DNA of 7,872 bases from Methanosaeta sp. UBA80 (lineage in GTDB: Archaea; Halobacteriota; Methanosarcinia; Methanotrichales; Methanotrichaceae), in contig DAWB01000176.1 in the NCBI GenBank assembly GCA_002505805.1, positions 1 through 7,872 on the forward strand, given 5' to 3'. The notes below the pieces were generated by a model. It did no database searches. It was not told where the DNA came from and saw nothing but the letters and a program-made list of their open reading frames with translations. Positions 6,169-7,872 of the stretch are shown piece by piece. Numbering within the stretch: position 1 is the first letter of the stretch; every line of letters starts with the position of its first letter. Made by a program: the position numbers and the translations under genes.

Positions 6169-6571
6169 AAATCTGCTTTCAGGAGGCATTATCGTTTTCA
6201 AGCGTGGCTCTGGCGATCCTTTGCGGATATTGATTGCTGACGATGATCCGGTTATTCAGAAGACGATGGCAAAACTGCTGAAGAAGATCGGATTTCAGGC
6301 AGATGTGGTGGACAATGGACTTGAAGCTGTTCATGCCCTGCAAAAGCAGTCTTACGACGTGGTTTTTATGGACGTGCAGATGCCGCAGATGGATGGTCTG
6401 CAGGCTGCCAGAGCCATTCGCGATCTATGTCCATATCGATGCATAAGAATCATAGCGGTGACCGGTTGCACCCGGAAAGGGGATAAGGAGATGTGCCTGC
6501 AGGCGGGAATGGATGATTATATACCTAAACCGGCAAGATATGAGGATGTTTTAGCTTCCTTGAGCGAATAA
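6152..6571 (+). CDS. Stand-alone response-regulator receiver domain
   Basis: 139 aa from the only ATG. The receiver fold is complete: acidic residues in LIADDD (D30, D31), phospho-acceptor D74 in VVFMDVQMPQMDG, T104 in AVTG and K126 in IPKP. There is no output domain, so it acts through protein contact, as CheY-like proteins do, or in a phosphorelay with a kinase elsewhere. The start is uncertain. ATG 6152 overlaps the barrel gene by 17 bp and has no ribosome site. An AGGAGG at 6181-6186 sits in the right place only for non-canonical codons (ATC 6191, GTT 6194). TTG 6221 would start directly at the domain (116 aa). The first 25 residues (to PLRILIADD) are therefore doubtful. It is cytoplasmic and oddly placed between three genes for secreted proteins; it may regulate them or merely be a passenger. 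Confidence 0.9.
   Translation: MAKTVRNLLSGGIIVFKRGSGDPLRILIADDDPVIQKTMAKLLKKIGFQADVVDNGLEAVHALQKQSYDVVFMDVQMPQMDGLQAARAIRDLCPYRCIRIIAVTGCTRKGDKEMCLQAGMDDYIPKPARYEDVLASLSE
6181..6186 (+). promoter_or_regulatory. Strong ribosome-site sequence without an ATG/GTG start
   Basis: AGGAGG is the best Shine-Dalgarno match in the plus-strand half, but no ATG, GTG or TTG follows within 15 nt in the receiver frame. The in-frame codons at proper spacing are ATC (6191) and GTT (6194). It may be accidental or may mark a non-canonical start. Confidence 0.3.
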
Positions 6572-6606
6572 AACCCAATGCTTCTTTTCGCCGAAACAGA
6601 TCCGAC

Positions 6607-6689
6607 TGATATTGCCGGAACATATCCTTATCCATCTCCACCATGAAGTCTCGGTGGAATGGAACTGCTTCTCAGTCTCGGCAATGTCA
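6607..6689 (+). other. Structured 83-nt intergenic element
   Basis: The 171 bp between the receiver gene and the last gene hold a nested fold. The outer stem TGATATTGCCG (6607-6617) pairs with CGGCAATGTCA (6679-6689): 11 pairs, one of them G-T. An inner hairpin pairs 6631-6635 and 6637-6642 with 6653-6658 and 6659-6663 (TCCACC with GGTGGA as the core, one bulged C). The element has no T-run, is not a tRNA, and shows no B12-box sequence that I recognise. It could be a small RNA, a processing or 3'-end element, or a MITE-like repeat. No target duplication is seen at its edges. Confidence 0.45.
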
Positions 6690-6700
6690 TCAAAGGATAC

Positions 6701-6736
6701 TTAAGCTTATGATTCCATTACTTATTTCTTTGAGGT
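6701..6736 (+). promoter_or_regulatory. Candidate promoter and ribosome site of the triple-DUF4430 gene
   Basis: TTAAGCTTA at 6701-6709 also occurs upstream of the first DUF4430 gene (3629-3637). It may include a weak TATA box, which would place the start near 6728-6735. GAGGT at 6732-6736 lies 6 nt before ATG 6743 and supports that start. The shared 9-mer and the shared TTGAGGTA suggest that the two DUF4430 genes are controlled alike. Confidence 0.45.
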
Positions 6737-6742
6737 ATATGT

Positions 6743-7759
6743 ATGAATCTAAAAGAAATAGCTTTGGTGAGCTTTTTTTTCTTTTTGCTCATCCTCGGAG
6801 CAGATGCAAAGGATATTTCGGCCACATTAGAACTGGACTACAATGGCGATGGAATAGCAGACAACAATGCAACCCAAACCTTGCCTGAGGGATCCAGCGC
6901 ACTTGATCTCCTGCAGGCGGCCACAGAATTGACTACGGAGCAGGAGGAATGGGGTACCTTTGTTGTAGGAATCGATGGAACTATGGCCGATTGGGAAGAT
7001 GAGCAGAGTTGGTGGATGTTCCAGGTCAATGATGATCAGGCCGATGTCAGCGTGGAGAAGCATGTGCTCGATGAAGGCGATGTTGTTTCCATGTCCTTCA
7101 TGGGGGGAAAGCCGGATGCAATCTCGGTTTTCCTGGCGCTGGACTATGAAGGGGATGGTGTCATCGATAGAGCGCCTCACTATGAAATGGCCAATGGCTC
7201 AACAGTCTTAGATCTTCTCAATCAATCCACAGAACTGACCACAGAGCAGGCGGAATGGGGAACCCTGGTTGTGGGAATCGATGGAACTGTGGCCGACTGG
7301 GAAGATGAGCAGAGCTGGTGGATGTTCCAGGTCGATGGAAAGCAGTCCGATGTCAGCGTGGAAAAGTATACGCTGGAAAATGGCGATATTGTGAGCATGT
7401 CCTTTGTTGGAGCCGAACCGGAGATGATCACAACCGTCCTGGAGCTGGACTACGACGGCGATGATGTCATAGACAGCGCAATTCATTACCAAATGCCGGA
7501 AGGTTCGACTGCACTTGATCTACTTCGCGAGGCGGCTTCTCAAGTGACCACACAAAAGGCTGACTTTGGAACCGTTGTTGTGGGAATTGACGGTGTGATG
7601 ACCAACTGGACTGCAGATCAAACTTGGTGGTTGTTCGAGGTTGATGGAGAGTCTGCCGATGTGGCTGTAGACGAATTCGTCTTAAAGAATGGTCAAACGA
7701 TTACCATGACTCTGGCAGGGCCCGCTGAGGGTGAGAAGCACAAAGCTGAAACCTCGTAA
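6743..7759 (+). CDS. Secreted protein of three tandem DUF4430 domains
   Basis: 338 aa. Residues 1-22 form a signal peptide (very hydrophobic FFFFLLILG, likely cleavage after ADA). Three DUF4430 domains follow at about 25-121, 127-223 and 229-326, with a short charged tail and no membrane anchor. Each unit has the same order: an acidic loop (DYNGDGIAD, DYEGDGVID, DYDGDDVID), STALDLL-like helix, GT.VVGIDG hairpin, and a [ST]WW.FVDG-like strand with WW at 90-91, 192-193 and 295-296, ending in G[DQ].[VI].M[ST]. The aromatic pair and the final strands match the C-terminal domain of intrinsic factor and transcobalamin, which contacts B12. The acidic loops look like Ca-binding loops of the dockerin/EF type, though the last ligand of a full EF-hand is missing. 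Other extracellular ligands are possible. It lies at the end of the plus-strand group and is followed by a terminator. Confidence 0.92.
   Translation: MNLKEIALVSFFFFLLILGADAKDISATLELDYNGDGIADNNATQTLPEGSSALDLLQAATELTTEQEEWGTFVVGIDGTMADWEDEQSWWMFQVNDDQADVSVEKHVLDEGDVVSMSFMGGKPDAISVFLALDYEGDGVIDRAPHYEMANGSTVLDLLNQSTELTTEQAEWGTLVVGIDGTVADWEDEQSWWMFQVDGKQSDVSVEKYTLENGDIVSMSFVGAEPEMITTVLELDYDGDDVIDSAIHYQMPEGSTALDLLREAASQVTTQKADFGTVVVGIDGVMTNWTADQTWWLFEVDGESADVAVDEFVLKNGQTITMTLAGPAEGEKHKAETS
6815..7720 (+). repeat. Three in-frame tandem repeats of about 306 bp
   Basis: The units span about 6815-7105, 7121-7411 and 7427-7720. Units 1 and 2 are offset by exactly 306 bp (for example from 6923 to 7229) and are still very alike in DNA, including GAAGATGAGCAGAG followed by TGGTGGATGTTCCAGGTC in both. 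Unit 3 has diverged more and carries one extra codon. This suggests an older duplication followed by a more recent one, or gene conversion between units 1 and 2. Confidence 0.88.
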
Positions 7760-7787
7760 GGCAGCTCAATCATTTAGGCTGCATGCG

Positions 7788-7822
7788 ACCAGTGGGGGTT
7801 TTATTCCCTACTGGTTCTTTTT
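7788..7822 (+). terminator. Hairpin plus T-run terminator
   Basis: ACCAGTGGGG (7788-7797) pairs with CCCTACTGGT (7806-7815): ten pairs, one G-T wobble, 8-nt loop. TTCTTTTT follows at once (7815-7822). It lies 28 nt after the stop of the triple-DUF4430 gene. Archaeal RNA polymerase stops mainly at T-runs, so the T-run alone would act; the hairpin may stabilise the 3' end. Confidence 0.8.
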
Positions 7823-7872
7823 AATGGATATCCCAATAGCTCATTTAAAATATAAAATATAATAATTAATAT
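7823..7872. other. AT-rich window end, possible promoter of a next gene
   Basis: The last 50 bp become almost pure A and T from 7843 (TTTAAAATATAAAATATAAT), which offers several TATA-like boxes on both strands. The gene they would serve lies outside the window. Confidence 0.3.

Noticed and set aside
6578..6646. 22-codon frame after the receiver gene
   Set aside because: No ribosome site, no hydrophobic or conserved-looking features, and it runs through the outer stem of the structured element.
6572..6742. Cobalamin riboswitch before the second DUF4430 gene
   Set aside because: The region is structured and the context is tempting, but it is shorter than the usual cobalamin aptamer with its junctions, and no B12-box sequence is seen.
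1..7872. CRISPR array, insertion sequence or tRNA/rRNA genes
   Set aside because: No short spaced direct repeats, transposase motifs, terminal repeats with target duplications, or tRNA cloverleaf were found; the only long repeats are the in-frame DUF4430 units.

Overview
The window looks like archaeal, methanogen-type DNA, most probably from the Methanosarcinales or a Methanothrix-like lineage. The support is: three minus-strand proteins of a kind I associate mainly with methanogens (DUF2149, a MotA/TolQ/ExbB-like protein and DUF2162); GGTG/GAGGT-type Shine-Dalgarno sites; an AT-rich intergenic region with TATA-like boxes and no bacterial -35/-10 pairs; and secreted DUF4430 proteins. The genus is inferred from gene content and style only.

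Left half (1-3474, all minus strand, visibly GC-rich). Read in the direction of transcription, from 3474 towards 1, it holds: a seven-helix membrane protein of the DUF2162 type with a Cys/His cluster; an ExbB/TolQ/MotA-like proton-channel subunit; a small one-helix DUF2149 protein that resembles ExbD/TolR, including an intramembrane Asp; a metallo-beta-lactamase-fold hydrolase (COG1237-like); and a radical SAM protein (COG0731-like) cut by the window edge. The first three overlap one another (19 and 14 bp) and must be one transcription unit. The last two are 20 bp apart and follow after a 53-bp gap.

Middle (3475-3703). A 229-bp AT-rich divergent control region separates the two gene groups. 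It contains TATA-like boxes for both directions and several small perfect palindromes.

Right half (3704-7759, all plus strand). It holds: a secreted 499-aa protein with an N-terminal DUF4430 (transcobalamin-C-like) domain and a Cys-rich tail with two C-x3-C-x3-C-x3-C modules; a secreted 319-aa alpha/alpha-barrel protein with prenyltransferase/squalene-cyclase-like repeats; a stand-alone response-regulator receiver domain; and a secreted 338-aa protein made of three tandem DUF4430 domains, followed by a hairpin plus T-run terminator. A strong 12-bp hairpin sits at the barrel/receiver junction. An unexplained 83-nt fold lies between the receiver gene and the triple-DUF4430 gene.

The main idea: vertebrate intrinsic factor and transcobalamin bind B12 between an alpha/alpha barrel and a DUF4430-type beta domain. 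Here the same two folds are encoded as separate secreted proteins, side by side, and opposite an ExbB/ExbD-like energy module plus a Cys-rich permease candidate. Together they could form an archaeal cell-surface capture and uptake system for a corrinoid, a related tetrapyrrole or a metal. The folds and layout are read from the sequence; the ligand and the link between the two halves are inference.
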